Under the pieces are notes generated by a model. That model was not told the DNA's origin and searched no databases. It was given only the letters and a program-made list of their open reading frames with translations. This document shows positions 1 through 14,474 of a stretch of 64,000 nucleotides of DNA, piece after piece; position 1 is the stretch's first letter, and each line of letters opens with the position of its first letter. Origin of the DNA: Neofusicoccum parvum (lineage: Eukaryota > Ascomycota > Dothideomycetes > Botryosphaeriales > Botryosphaeriaceae); contig CP087212.1 in NCBI GenBank assembly GCA_020912385.1, positions 1,550,001-1,614,000 of the forward strand. Direction: 5' to 3'. The translations under genes were made by a program, and so were the position numbers.

Positions 1-2532
<2,532 letters not shown>

Positions 2533-3714
2533 ATGCTGTCATCCATCTTGTTCCTTGCAGTCTTCGCGCTCGGTGCTTTTTCTGCTGCATTGGTCCCACG
2601 CCAGGCAGCCTCGTGCGCAGCACTCCCAAGCGGATACACACCCCCTACAAAGGCCAAACTGCCCGATCCCTTCACCTTCGCCAACGGGACTCAGATCACG
2701 ACCAAGAGCGCCTGGGCCTGCCGCCAGCAGGAGATCAGCCAACTCTTCCAGACCTACGAGCTGGGGACGAAGCCACCAAAACCCTCTTCGGTCACCTCGT
2801 CTCTGTCCTCGAACACGTTGACCATCACCGCCTCCGAGGGCGGAAAGTCCATCTCGTTCTCCGTTTCGATCTCGTACCCCTCTTCCGGGACCGCGCCGTA
2901 CCCGGCCATCATCGCGTACGGATACCCCAGCATCCCCATCCCCGCGGGCGTCGCCACCATCACCTTCAACAACGACGACATCGCGGCGCAGACCAACACC
3001 GGCAGCCGCGGGCAGGGCAAGTTCTACACGCTGTACGGCAGCGGGCACGGGGCGGGGGCCATGACGGCGTGGGCGTGGGGCGTCAGCCGCATCATCGACG
3101 CCGTGGCGTCCACGGCCGACGCGCGCATCGACGCCGCGCGCATCGGCGTGACGGGCTGCTCGCGCAACGGCAAGGGCGCCTTCGTGGCCGGCGCGCTCGA
3201 CGACCGCGTCGCCCTGACCATCCCGCAGGAGTCCGGCGCGGGCGGCGCCGCCTGCTGGCGCATCTCCGACCAGCAGAAGGCGGCGGGTAAGAACATCCAG
3301 ACGGCATCGCAGATCGTCACCGAGAACGTTTGGTTCTCCAAGGCGTTCGAGCAGTACACGAGCCGCGTGCCCTCCCTGCCCGAGGACCACCACATGCTGG
3401 CGGCGCTCGTCGCGCCGCGCGGCCTGCTCGTCATCGAGAACGACATCGACTGGCTGGGCCCGGTGAGCACGACGGGCTGCATGAAGGTGGGCCGGCTCAT
3501 CTACAAGGCGGCGGGCGCCCCGGATGCCATGGGCTTCTCGCTGGTCGGCGGCCACAACCACTGCTCGTTCCCGTCGGCGCAGCAGCCGGAGCTGTCCGCC
3601 TTCATCGACAAGTACCTGCTGAAGGGCTCCTCGAGCACTGCCAATATCGAGAAGAGCAACCAGAATGTGAACACGGCGGATTGGGTTGATTGGACTGTGC
3701 CGACTCTTTCGTAG
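2533..3714 (+). CDS. Secreted 4-O-methyl-glucuronoyl methylesterase (CE15)
   Basis: Single-exon gene for 393 residues. Carbohydrate esterase family 15 enzymes cleave the ester between lignin alcohols and 4-O-methyl-glucuronic acid of xylan, so it would act outside the cell in lignocellulose breakdown. Residues 1 to about 18 form a signal peptide (MLSSILFLAVFALGAFSA), followed by a short stretch with VPRQ. The nucleophile sits in GCSRNGKGA (S210), the acid in PQESGAGG (E233) and the base in GGHNHC (H343). The 23- and 110-residue spacings match the Ser-Glu-His triad of characterised fungal CE15 enzymes (recalled from StGE2). No carbohydrate-binding module is attached. ATG at 2533 is chosen because it gives the signal peptide. 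A TATA box lies 127 bp upstream. Confidence 0.93.
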   Translation: MLSSILFLAVFALGAFSAALVPRQAASCAALPSGYTPPTKAKLPDPFTFANGTQITTKSAWACRQQEISQLFQTYELGTKPPKPSSVTSSLSSNTLTITASEGGKSISFSVSISYPSSGTAPYPAIIAYGYPSIPIPAGVATITFNNDDIAAQTNTGSRGQGKFYTLYGSGHGAGAMTAWAWGVSRIIDAVASTADARIDAARIGVTGCSRNGKGAFVAGALDDRVALTIPQESGAGGAACWRISDQQKAAGKNIQTASQIVTENVWFSKAFEQYTSRVPSLPEDHHMLAALVAPRGLLVIENDIDWLGPVSTTGCMKVGRLIYKAAGAPDAMGFSLVGGHNHCSFPSAQQPELSAFIDKYLLKGSSSTANIEKSNQNVNTADWVDWTVPTLS

Positions 3715-3841
3715 ACTGTGGGCCTTTAGTCTTCCTTGATCTCAGTGGTGAATAAGAGTCGAATTGATAGGAACATACTTGCAATGCCTGGCGACGCATG
3801 CTCCAGCGCCGTGCTGTTGTTGTACTTGTTTAATTTCAATA

Positions 3842-5517
3842 TTATTGATGCGCTTTCGACCACAGGATACTCCCTGATCGTAATATGTGCTCTTCGCTAC
3901 CATTATCCCCATTTGCCGAGGGTGTTGTAGACTCGGCAAGTTGCTGTCGGATCTCGTCCTCGTGATCGTGCTCGTCATCGTGCACCTCCGTAACCTGCAA
4001 TATCTTGAACCCCCTCTCCGGCAGCCTTGTGTCCAACTCTGCCCACACTTCATCGTCTTCCATCCTCGCGCTGTCACTCCGTGCCCGGGAGCTCTCATCC
4101 GCCTTCTTACCCGGCACGCTGATGTTCCCGAACGGGAACCCTGCTTCCTCTGCCTCTCTCTCCTCCCTACCCCTCTCACCCAGTTCCAGCTCGTTGACTG
4201 ACCTGTCGACTACCTCGCTATCCCTGCTGCCGAACAGCAACGGGAACATCTTCTTCGCCAGCGGCTTCAGCGTCGGCAGGCAGCCACATACAATCCCAAA
4301 GTTGCCCTCAACGCTGACGATGACCCAGAGGATGGCGCATTTCCAGTAGGGGTCCGCAGAGTTGAAATAAACTTCCATATACCAAGCGCGAAGGACACCC
4401 GCAATGCAGACACTATAGATCGGCCGTTCGGGTCAGTTTTGAGGTGCGGTTAGAGGAAAGTCGCTGACGTGAGGCTTACAGGCAACCGATACCGAAGGCG
4501 ATGACAAGACTGACGCGGTGTAGGAGCGGCAGCTGGATCTGCCAGAGTGTCTTGACCGGCCAGAGGAAGACGAGGAAGTCGGTGACAGAGTTGAGGACGC
4601 CCGTTAGGATGAGAAGAGCTTTGATGTGGAGGCATTGAGCGTGTGAGATAAAGGGATCCCAGAAGCCTGAGATGGGGCTATGGTCCGTCGAGTTAGATGG
4701 CTGATGGGGGAACGGCGGAGGGAGTGTATACCGGCATGCGAACATCATCAGGAAGATGAAGGTCAGCGACCAAAGGGTAAGAAAGGTGATGGTGATGTAG
4801 CAGAACCACTGGTTGGTACGGGACGGGAAGAGCTTGAGGTAGGATACGCAGAGGGAGACTGCGGCCGTTAGCGGGATGATCATGGATTTTGGGATGTGGG
4901 CGGCGCACTCTTGGTGAGGGACACGCTTGGGATGAACAAGACTAGGATATGTAAGCACGAAATGAGTACCATCCAAGATTTAAGTATACTGACCGTAGGT
5001 CGCAAGATCGATCTGTGGTAACGGTCAGCATCTACTGGGATAATGGATGAAGAGTAGTGAGTAGTCAAGTATCCGAACCGTTTGTCGGAAGCCAAATAAT
5101 AAAAAGGAATGCAACGAGAGGGTCGACCAACGCGCACTGGGATCTAACCTTGCCCCATGTCAACGCCCACCCCGGCTTTGTATCCCAAGTATGATATCCC
5201 GAACCATATGACGTGGACAGGCAGCCAAGTATATTCACGCCAACCATCATAGCCTGCAGAAAGTCAGTAGCTAGTTCGATTACAGCAGATTTTGATCGTA
5301 TACGAACAGCAGATACAGTCATAAGCCAGTCATCCAACCCAAGAGCACCCTTATTACTCCGTTTTGCCTTTGCATACAAGCGCCCACCAGTGAACATGAC
5401 TACCAGCACGGCTCCTGATATCATGAACGCCAAGATGAGAGGAGTGCGGGTCTCTGGGTTGACGTAGTTGGGCTCGGGCCATGTGTCTGGGCTAAGGTTG
5501 CCTACCAGGGAAGACAT
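3842..5517 (-). CDS. Fungal rhodopsin-domain integral membrane protein
   Basis: Seven exons, 5517-5308, 5253-5149, 5012-4994, 4941-4909, 4858-4732, 4677-4480 and 4412-3842, give 420 residues in a closed frame. The N-terminal two thirds is a seven-helix fungal rhodopsin-like (SAT4/PTH11-associated) domain, seen in GLDDWL after helix 2, IDLATYVLFIPSVSLTKISL, LKLFPSRTNQWFCY, CRPISGFWDP, TGVLNSVTDFLVFLWPV and QIQLPLLHRV. The C-terminal 150 residues are hydrophilic, acidic and probably cytosolic. No CFEM domain precedes it, so it is not a classical PTH11 receptor. Function is unknown; such proteins are treated as putative receptors. Exon 3 is only 19 nt. Intron 1 (5307-5254) is in frame and open, with a weak GTTCGT donor; removing it restores a continuous hydrophobic helix. 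Confidence 0.85.
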
Positions 5518-7406
5518 GAAGAAAAGGAAATAGCAAAGTATCGAGTAGATACTTTGTTTGCCTCCCTTGTTGGAAAGGAGAAAGCGAGGCTGGCTCGCAG
5601 GAGGGAGAGAGACGGGGAGGAAACAAGGAAACGATCACTTGAGGTCCAAGTGATTGCAAACACCAAACCTTTCGAGCTATGCTCAACGTGTAGTGGGGGC
5701 CGTTTGGCAGGTGTGAGTTCCGGTGCAGAGAGATTTTCAGCGGACGAGGGGCTAGATGAGAGACACGGAAGTGGGAGAGCATGGCGTATATGAACACTGG
5801 GCACCAGAGGATCGTGCGATACGGCCGTCTGCTAGCATAGCAGGCACGGAGTAAGCGGGGGATCGGAAGATCAGGCCGATGAAGCGATGGAGATGCAGGA
5901 TCGGGGATAAGCTTTGGGGAACAGGTGATCCGAACGCACGATTCCGCAACGGCCATCCCGGATTTTCATGAAGAAACGGTGAGGCGGACGAGTCGGGAGA
6001 GCGTCGTCGGCAGGGTTGACGGCGAGAGGTCTAGGCCTGCGCTGCACCACGTGCTGGCAACGGGGTGGTGTGCTGGGGACCCCCGGCTAGCGTTTTGGCG
6101 GAATCCTTAAATTGGCACCTCCCCTACTAGCCTCAGCGCAGCCCGTGTCGCCCGTCTAGCTGACGAACGCTCAACGGAGGCTAATGCACAAATTTCGAGG
6201 CTGCAGACGGGCCACCGGCGCGAATCCGTGGCTGTGCAACTATTCGCGTTTCGGCCATTGGAGTCCCGGATGTGGAAAGACGGTGTGCCCAGAGAGGTGG
6301 GTGGAATGGTGTCGTGAAGCGCTTGCCCGCAGTAGCCCGCGAGTCTAGCAGTTTGCAGCACACTCTCTGACGGGGGTCCTTTCCCGTCCGCAGAAGGCAT
6401 GCTAGTGGGGTGTTCACTGATCGCATCGACTCCCTCCGTCCACGCAATGACCGTAAGCAGAAACGACGGTTGGCCACGAATTTCCGCAGAAGGTCCGAAG
6501 AGTAGGCCAGTGACACTACTCTTGCGCAGGAGGGCACTGCAGCCGACGGCAAGCGCGAACCGTTTTTGACATCCACTCCTGCGTTGGGAGTTGAGGTGCT
6601 CGTCCCAATGGCTTTACCGGACACTCCCACAACCCGTTGCGTCCAGATAAATCTTCGACTCCCCATGGCCAGGCGTGATCTTGGGTCAATTGGCCTCTCT
6701 TCGCGCTAGCCGTCGGCTGCGGGCCCCCTCTGTACCTGCCAGCGCACGCACCGTTAAGACTGTCGCACGCAGCAGTGGCCGCCTTGTTCTGACGTATGGC
6801 AGCGCGCACTGACGTGCCTGAAGGCGCCCGTTCTGGAAACGCGGCATCAACGAAGAGTCTGCGGGTCAGCGTTGCTCAAGGTCCCTCGTTGAAGACGCTG
6901 CAAAGCTCGTCGCGGCAATCGGGCCTTATAAGCAGTGAAGCGGAGGGAGACGAAGAGAGAAGTTAGCGGGCGCGCGGATGCAGCGAGCCGCCTTGGCAGC
7001 GAGGAACATGGGCTGACGTTCCCTGCGATGGGTGCGATGGCATCGTACGACAAGCGTGAGGCTCGCGGGTGTGCAGCACACGGTGGTTTCGGGGCGTCGG
7101 TGTTGAGGGCTGTGGAGGCGCTGCGCAGATCTGCGGCTAGCGCCGTCGGCCTGCTGCATCGTGCCAAGGCCGCGGCACGTGGAGGAGGAGGTGACGATGA
7201 TGATGCCTGGCCGGCGTGCGTCGCCCCGGCAAGCTTGCTGCTGCTAGCCCTGCTCACCACCATCGCCGCGCACACAGCCCAGCCACACACGTCGTCCGTA
7301 TAGGCAGCGACCACACCCCTTCCCGCCATCTCGCCGCCCGCTCCAGACGGCATTCAACAGCCAACTCACATCCGCCGACGAGTTTGAGCCCTCCAGACCT
7401 CCACCA
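5518..7406. other. Intergenic region between rhodopsin-like gene and R-SNARE gene
   Basis: About 1.9 kb between divergent genes. All reading frames are short, arginine- or alanine-rich and lack motifs. I see no RNA gene or repeat. Confidence 0.5.
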
Positions 7407-8289
7407 TGGCGTCGTCGTCCACCAGCACGCCGCTGCTCTAGTACGCCTGCCCGTCTGCCCATGCTCTCTTCCGCTCTCCCGTCTCTCCGCCCCCGGCTCG
7501 TCGCTAACAGCCTTTGTCCAGCTCCTGCATTGCCTACAACAGCACCATCCTCACCGAGCACACCGCCTCCGCCTCCTCGCAAACCTCCTCCCTCGCCTCG
7601 CTCATCCTCCCCAAGATCTCGCACGCCAGCCCGCAGAAGCTGACCTACACGCACGGCGCGCACTTCATCCACTACATCGCCTCCGCCGCCTCCGAATATC
7701 CCTCCTCCCAGCCCAGCGCCGGCGGCCTCTCCTACCTCGTCATCGCCGACAGCTCGCTGGGCCGGCGCGTGCCGTTCGGCTTCCTGGTCGAGATCAAGAA
7801 GCAATTCCTGTCGCAGTATGAGCCGTCGCGCACCGACTTCGCGTCGCTGCCGCCGTACGGCTGCGCCGCCTTCAACGCCACCCTCAAGCGGCTCATGGTC
7901 GAGATGGGCGCGTCCGAGGAGGGCCAGAACGACGCGATCCGCAACGTGCAGACCGAGATCGCCGGCGTCCGCGAGATCATGACCGAGAACATCGAGCGCG
8001 TGCTCGAGCGCGGCGAGCGCATCGACCTGCTCGTCGACAAGACCGACCGCCTCGGCGGCAATGCCCGCGACTTCCGCGTCCGCAGCCGCGGCCTGCGCCG
8101 CCGCATGTGGTGGAAGAACGTCAAGCTGATGGTGCTGCTGGTCGTCGTCGTCATCTTTTTGATTTACCTGTTCGTTGGCTTCGGGTGCGGGCTCCCCGGT
8201 GAGTGCTATCTTATCAATTGGCCTGAGTGTGACGAGGTAGTTTGCTGACACATTCATTTGCAGGTTGGTCGAGGTGCATCGGCAACTGA
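7407..8289 (+). CDS. Vacuolar R-SNARE, VAMP7/Nyv1-like longin protein
   Basis: Three exons, 7407-7441, 7522-8198 and 8264-8289, encode 245 residues. R-SNAREs on vesicle or vacuole membranes pair with three Q-SNAREs to drive fusion. The N-terminal part (about 1-130) reads as a longin domain (YSCIAYNSTILTEHT onward). About residues 145-205 form the R-SNARE coiled coil, with the zero-layer arginine in ENIERVLERGERIDLLVDK. A basic WWKNVK precedes a C-terminal membrane anchor (LMVLLVVVVIFLIYLFVGF), and only about 12 residues follow it (tail-anchored). The first exon holds just 11 codons plus two bases; the ATG has a strong CACC context. The last exon supplies GWSRCIGN and the stop, a tail common in fungal VAMP7 homologues. 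Ykt6 is excluded because there is no CAAX box. Confidence 0.92.
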
Positions 8290-8870
8290 GGGACTGAGCC
8301 TCCGGAATAAAAAGCGAGCATCACTTTTGGAAAACCTTGGAGTTTGGAGGCAGAGGGAAATACCTTGAGGGACGAATAAAGCAGGCGTTCGTTCCCAATT
8401 GCTTTTTGAAGATTGAATGCATTACGGATTATATACTACAGACATTACTACTACTGCTACTACTACTTCTACTACTACTACAAACTACTACAAATACATA
8501 CAAAAAAAAATGAATGCACTCCCCCCAAACCCACGGATACGTATACATACATAACATCGTACAATACATAAAATAACGCACATCCCAATGCATAACGATA
8601 TCATCACGTTTACCCAATGTCATGACATAGTACTCAAATGACCCAATTCGAGTACGTTCCTCCCAGATGCTTTATCCCGTTTTCTAAATGCTATGAAAAG
8701 AAACGCCGATTTCGATGATGTCGATTCTACTTGCGACGTGCAGAGAAGAAAGCGGCCTGACCCCACCCCTTTTTTTTGTTCTGCTGGTTCATGACCACGT
8801 AGTGCGCGGCATTCACAAACGAACGCCCAATTCCTGTTGAAAAACCGAAAACTTTTTATGTCGCCGACAT
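8290..8870. other. 3' flank shared by two convergent genes
   Basis: About 580 bp between the R-SNARE and URA2 stop codons, which converge. It holds AATAAA-type sequences near 8306 and 8377 and a (CTA)n tract; otherwise nothing is recognised. Confidence 0.5.
8445..8494. repeat. Imperfect (CTA)n microsatellite
   Basis: Roughly 50 bp of CTA/TAC triplets with a few interruptions, in the 3' flank of the R-SNARE gene. Confidence 0.8.
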
Positions 8871-11800
8871 CTAGTGAGCCAACACTAAAGCCAGCAGAGC
8901 CATGCGAGTGTACAGCCCATATCTCATCTGTCGGGGAGCCTTGTTAGTACATCTTGTTCTGAGTCAAAAGGTAGGGGGAATCACTCACCTGTCTAAAGTA
9001 TGCAGCCCTCGGGTCGGTATCCACCTCCTCGGGAATCTCCCTGTTGCGGGGGAGCGGGTGCATAACAATCATGTTCTCCTTCGCGCTCTTCATGACAGCG
9101 TTATCAACAACAAAGCTGTCCTTGACGCGCTCATAGTGCTCCAAGTCAGGGAAGCGCTCCTTCTGCACACGCGTGCAGTAGAGAACGTCGCTGCGAGCAA
9201 CAATCTCCGGCGTGAGCTCAAAGCTCTCCGTCAACAGCTGACCGCGCTGCTTGAGAACCTTGCGAATCTCCTCCGGCATCCGGAGCGTCTCGGGAGACAC
9301 AAGTTGAATCTTGATGTCGTCATAGTGCTTGAGGAGCTCGCAAAGAGAGTGCGTCGGCCGGCCGTAAAGAAGGTCGCCAACGAAGGTGATGGTGAGACCC
9401 TTGACGGTGCCGAGTTCCTCACGGATCGTGAACAGGTCGAGGAAGGCCTGGGTGGGGTGCTCGCGGCTGCCGTTGCCAGCGTTGATGATGGGCACGTTCG
9501 AGACCTTGGCCGCTTCGTGGACAGACTCGCCATCAGGGTGGCGAAGGACAATGGCGTCGCCGTAGCACCCAAGCGTGCGGATGGTGTCGCTGAGGGACTC
9601 TCCCTTCTTCGTGCTAGAGTGAGCTTCGCTGATGGCAACAACAGAGCCGCCAAGACGCTTCATGGCAGCATCGAAGGAAGCAGAAGTCCTAGTCGAGGGT
9701 TCGTAGAACATTGTGCAAAGGACTCTACCCTTGAGAACATCAAGGCCTCCCTGGCGCTGAGCTCCGAGGCGCATCTCTTGAGCGACAGTGAATAGCAAGT
9801 GGAGGTCGCTGCGCGAGACCTGCTTGACCGAAGTGATGTGCTTGCCCTTGAACGGCGACCTGGCAAGGAGCTGGTCCAAAGTCAGGTTACCGTTCTGCCT
9901 GCCCAAACCGTTCGTCGCGAGCTGGCTATCCGATGCTTCAGCGGTGAAGTTCTGGTAGTCGACCTTGCTGATCTCGAGATCATAGTGACGGGCCAGAGCT
10001 TCAATCAGCAGCTTGGCGTTCTTGACGTTCGTGACTAGAGGAGTCTGGTAGTCAACAGCCATTCTGCGAGTCCTGTAGCCTCTGCTCATGTAGTTGGCAG
10101 GTCTACGGAAGCGGTTGCTCGACGGTAAGTTGATGTAAAGGTCGATCAGGTTGTTTGACAAGTGCTGAGTGAGCGAGTACTCGGGCTTCTGGTCAGCTTC
10201 GGCATCAGAGACACCCAAAACCTCCAAGAACTTGCAAGGAATGCCGTGCTCTACGATGTAGTCGGCGGTACCGGCGGTGGCGAACAGGTTGTAGCCCATC
10301 TGGTGGAGGCGCTGGATGGAGGGAAGCATCTCCACCTTGTCCTTGAACGAACCAATGGACAAGAGAATGTTCTTGTTCGGTAGCTTGAAGCCCGTAGAGA
10401 TCAGAGCCTTGATGTAGGCCTCGTACTTGGTGCGACCAAAGCAAGCAACCTCACCAGTCGAGGCCATCTCAACACCGAGAACAGGATCCGCACCAGAGAG
10501 TCTAGAGAAAGAGAACTGGGGGACCTTGACACCAACGTAGTCGGCAGGAATGTTGACCGGAGGATACTCCGTGACGGGCAATCCAGCCATGGCCTTGGTG
10601 GCCATCTCGATCAGGTCGACACCCATTACCTTGGAAACGAAGGGGAACGAGCGAGACGCGCGAACGTTGCACTCGATGACCTTGATGTCGTTGTCCTTGG
10701 CAATGAACTGGATATTGTAGGGACCGGTGATGTTGAGAGCGTTTCCAATCTTACGGGTAGCATCCTCGATGCGGCGGACGGTCTCGGGATCCAAATCCTG
10801 CGGAGGCAGGATCAGGGTGGCATCACCGGAGTGAACACCAGCGTTCTCGACGTGCTCCGAGATGAAATGGCCGATCATGGTACCATTGCGAGCAACGGCG
10901 TCCATCTCGATTTCCTTGGCGTTCTCGATGTACTTGGTGATGACCACAGGGTGGTCGCGGGAGACGTCGGTGGCCTGGCGCAGATAGTTCTCGAGATCGG
11001 GCTTGGAGTAGACAGTGTTCATGGCGGCACCCGACAAGACGTACGACGGCCGCACAAGCACAGGGTATGTGACCTTGTCACAGAAGTCCTCGGCCTCCTC
11101 CACGCTGGTCAGCTCCTTCCAGGCAGGCTGGTCCACCGAAATGCGATCCAGCATACGCGAGAACTTATAACGGTTCTCAGCAGTGTCAATCATCTCCGGC
11201 GAGGTGCCAAGAATCTTGACGTTCATGCGGTGCAGAGGAAGGGCAATGTTGTTTGGCGTCTGGCCTCCCATGGAAATGACAACTCCGCCCGAGTTTTCAA
11301 GCTGGTAGATGTCGAGAATCGTCTCGAGATTGATGGTCTCGAAATACAGGCGGTCGGCCTCGTCGTAATCTGTGCTTACGGTCTCCGGATTATAATTCAC
11401 CATGACGGTCTTGTGGCCGGCCTCTCTCAGGGTGCGGATAGCACGGACAGAGCACCAATCGAACTCGACAGACGAGCCGATGCGGTAGACTCCGGACCCC
11501 AGGACCATGATGCCGCGGTCGTTGAACTCGATGTCATGAGCGGAGCCGTTGTAAGTCATGTACAGGTAGTTGGTGAAGGCCGGGAATTCTGCCGCCACAG
11601 TGTCGATCTGCTTGACCCAGGGGAAAATGCCAGCATCAACGCGTGCCTGGCGGACGGCAAGCTCGTTGGAGTTCCAGAAGCTAGCGAGCTGGCGGTCCGA
11701 GAATCCGAGTTCCTTGGCCTTCTTGAAGAGCTGGGCCGGGACGGTCCTCTTGGTGTAGTTTGTCATGTGCTTGCCGAAGTCACTGAGGCTCTTGAGCTTC

Positions 11801-14474
11801 CTCAGGAACCACTTGTCAATCTTGGTCAGTTCCCAGATCTTGTCGACCGTGTATCCAGAGTGCATCGCGTTGGCAATAGCGAACAATCTCTGGTCCGACG
11901 GCGTCTGGAGCTCCTGGTCGATGGACATCAAGGCCATGGAAGTTTCGTTGAAGCCAGTGTTGTGCATGTCGACCGCGCGGATAGCTTTCTGGATAGCCTC
12001 TTCGAACGTTTTGCCGATGGCCATGACTTCACCAACACTCTTCATGGAGGAGCCAAGAAGGGTGGAGACACGGGTGAACTTCTTCAGATCCCAGCGAGGG
12101 ATCTTAACAACGCAGTAGTCCAGAGATGGCTCGAAACAGGCGCAGGTGACCTTGGTCACGGTGTTGCGAATCTCGTTCAAGGGGATGTTGAGACCGAGCT
12201 TAGCAGCAATGAAAGCCAAGGGGTAACCGGTAGCCTTGGAAGCCAGAGCGGAGGAACGAGACAGACGAGCGTTGACCTCGATAATGCAGTACTCCTTCGA
12301 GAACGGGTTGAGGGCATACTGGATGTTGCACTCTCCGACGACGCCAAGATGTCTAATGACATTCACAGCAGTCGTACGCAGCATGTTGTAGTCCTCGTTC
12401 GAGAGAGTCTGCGAGGGTGCAACAACGATGGAGTCGCCGGTGTGAATCCCCAGGGGATCAAAGTTCTCCATGTTGCAGACGGTAATACAGTTGTCGTGAG
12501 CATCACGAACAACCTCATACTCGACCTCCTTCCAACCCTTCATACTGCGCTCGATCAGAACCTGTGGGCTGGCAGCGAAGGCCTTGTTGCAAAGGTCGAG
12601 CAGCTGTGCCTCATCATCGGCGAAGCCACTACCCAAGCCACCAAGAGCGTAGGCAGCACGGACAATCACCGGGAAGCCAATGTCTTTCACGACCTGCATG
12701 GCCTCTTCGACCGAGTTTGCGGAAGCGGACTTGGCGCACTTCTCACCGATGGACTCCATGCTGCGAGCAAAGAGCTCACGATCTTCAGTGGTGATGATGG
12801 TGTCGATGGGCGTACCAAGGACCTTTACACCGAGCTGCTCAAACTCATCCTTGAGCTGAATACCGACTTGAAGAGCGGTTTGGCCACCGAAGGTGACGTA
12901 AATCGCATCAGGACGCTCTTGCTTGATGACCTTGCGAACGAAATCGGCGTTGACGGGCAGGAAGTAGACCTTGTCCGCGAGACCCTTGGAGGTTTGAATT
13001 GTGGCAATGTTGGGGTTGATCAAGATAGTGTAGATGCCCTCCTCTTTGAGCGCCTTGATAGCCTGGCTACCAGAGTAGTCGAACTCGCCAGCTTGACCGA
13101 TGCTGAGACCGCCACTTCCAAGGACCAGGACCTTCTTCACATCAACACGAGGGTGTAGCTTCCTGTTGTCCTCAATGTCTCCGCCGGGGAATTCCACAGG
13201 TTTGTTGAGGGTCTCGGGGTCCTTGAGAGCCTTTACAACAGCATCGATGAAGACGTCGAAGAGAAACTCAGTGTCCTGAGGACCGGGAGCATGCTCGGGG
13301 TGGAACTGCACGGAGAAGTAGGGGCGGTTGACATGGCGGATACCCTCGTTGGTGCCGTCATTGGCGTTGACGAACAGCTCCTTCCACCCTGCGCTCAGAG
13401 TAGACGCATCAACGGCATAGCCGTGGTTCTGGGAGGTGATGTAGCAGCGTCCGGAGACCATGCTTGTGCAGGGAATGTTCGCGCCGCGGTTACCGAACGG
13501 CAGCTTCTTAGTCGAAGCACCAGCAGCGCGGGCAAGGAGCTGGTGACCCAAGCAAATACCGAAAACGGGTGTCCTGGCCTCTTCCAGCGCAGCACGAATA
13601 TGCTTCACAGTGTCATCCATAATGGCAGGGTCACCGGGACCGTTCGAGATGAACAGACCGTCGTACTCCTTGCCGGCAAGCTGGGGGAAGTCGTAGTCCC
13701 ACGGAACTACTTCCACTTCCACTCCCCTTTTCACAAGGCAGCGGAGCTGGTTGAACTTCAGACCAACGTCGACGGTGAGGATCTTGACATTACGGCCAGA
13801 GGGGTGCTTCAATGCCGTCGACGGGTCGGGGTGGTAGGTGGTAGGAGTCTTCCGAGACACTATTGAGACGTCAGAAACAAGGGCGAGCCAAGGGGCAGGC
13901 GAGCTGCTTCACCTTCTGCCACCAGGTTCTTCTCGTTGGGGTTGACCCAGGGTATCTCCTCGTAGGTGATGCTGCGAGCAATGCCGTTCTGGAGCTCGCC
14001 GTTGGCCTGGGCCTCGAGCAGCATGCGGCCAAGCATGCTGCCCTCGGAGCGGATGATCTTGGTCAATTCCCTGGTGTCGACACCGTACATGGCGGGAACG
14101 CCCTGCTCCCTCAGCCAGTCGCCGAGCGAGCTGTTGGCGAGGTGGTTGGACCAGTTCTCGCCCGAGTACGACAGCACGACCAGGCCGGCAATGTGAGCAA
14201 CATCGGACTCGAAGTAGGCGGGGACGTCCTGGAGGAGGGGGTCGCGCGCCTTGCGGTCGGGCACGCCGTAGTTGCCCACGAGCGGGTAGGTGATGACCAG
14301 AATCTGGCCGCGGTAGGAGGGGTCGGTCAGGGACTCGGGGTAGCCCACCATGCCCGTCTGGAAGACGAGCTCGCCGGCGATGCTCCTGTTCGCGCCGAAG
14401 CTGAAGCCCTCGAAGGCCTTGCCGTCTTGGAGCTCCAGCTTCATGGCCATCGTGTCGCCCGGCTGGTCAGCCAT
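8871..14474 (-). CDS. ura2: Trifunctional pyrimidine enzyme: glutaminase, CPSase and aspartate transcarbamylase (URA2/pyrABCN type)
   Basis: Exons 14474-13913, 13859-8989 and 8927-8871 encode 1829 residues. The protein makes carbamoyl phosphate from glutamine, bicarbonate and ATP, then carbamoyl aspartate: the first two steps of UMP synthesis. Order: small-chain N-domain (1-190), glutaminase with FGICLGHQ (Cys about 290) and VQFHPEH, two ATP-grasp CPSase halves (about 430-1320), an allosteric MGS-like region (about 1330-1470), and ATCase (about 1518-1829) with [21 protein letters not shown] and HPLPRNREI. Fungal homologues are about 2200 residues and carry an inactive dihydroorotase-like domain before ATCase; here only about 30 residues lie there (nt about 9880-9965). 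Intron 2 has a perfect TACTAAC and restores the expected ending [19 protein letters not shown]. The start is the ACCATGG at 14474; the upstream in-frame GTG is not a start. Confidence 0.95.

Noticed and set aside
2539..3561. 340-codon antisense frame across the CE15 gene
   Set aside because: Composed almost only of Arg, Ala, Gly, Asp and Val as expected from reversed GC-rich codons; the sense strand has signal peptide and catalytic triad.
8944..8988. Unspliced C-terminus [14 protein letters not shown] of the ATCase domain
   Set aside because: A GTGAGT donor, TACTAAC and CGACAG acceptor define an intron, and splicing restores the conserved ATCase ending.
10831..13158. 775-codon open frame antisense to the pyrimidine enzyme gene
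   Set aside because: It mirrors the codon pattern of a strongly conserved protein on the other strand, has no recognisable domain and is a shadow frame.
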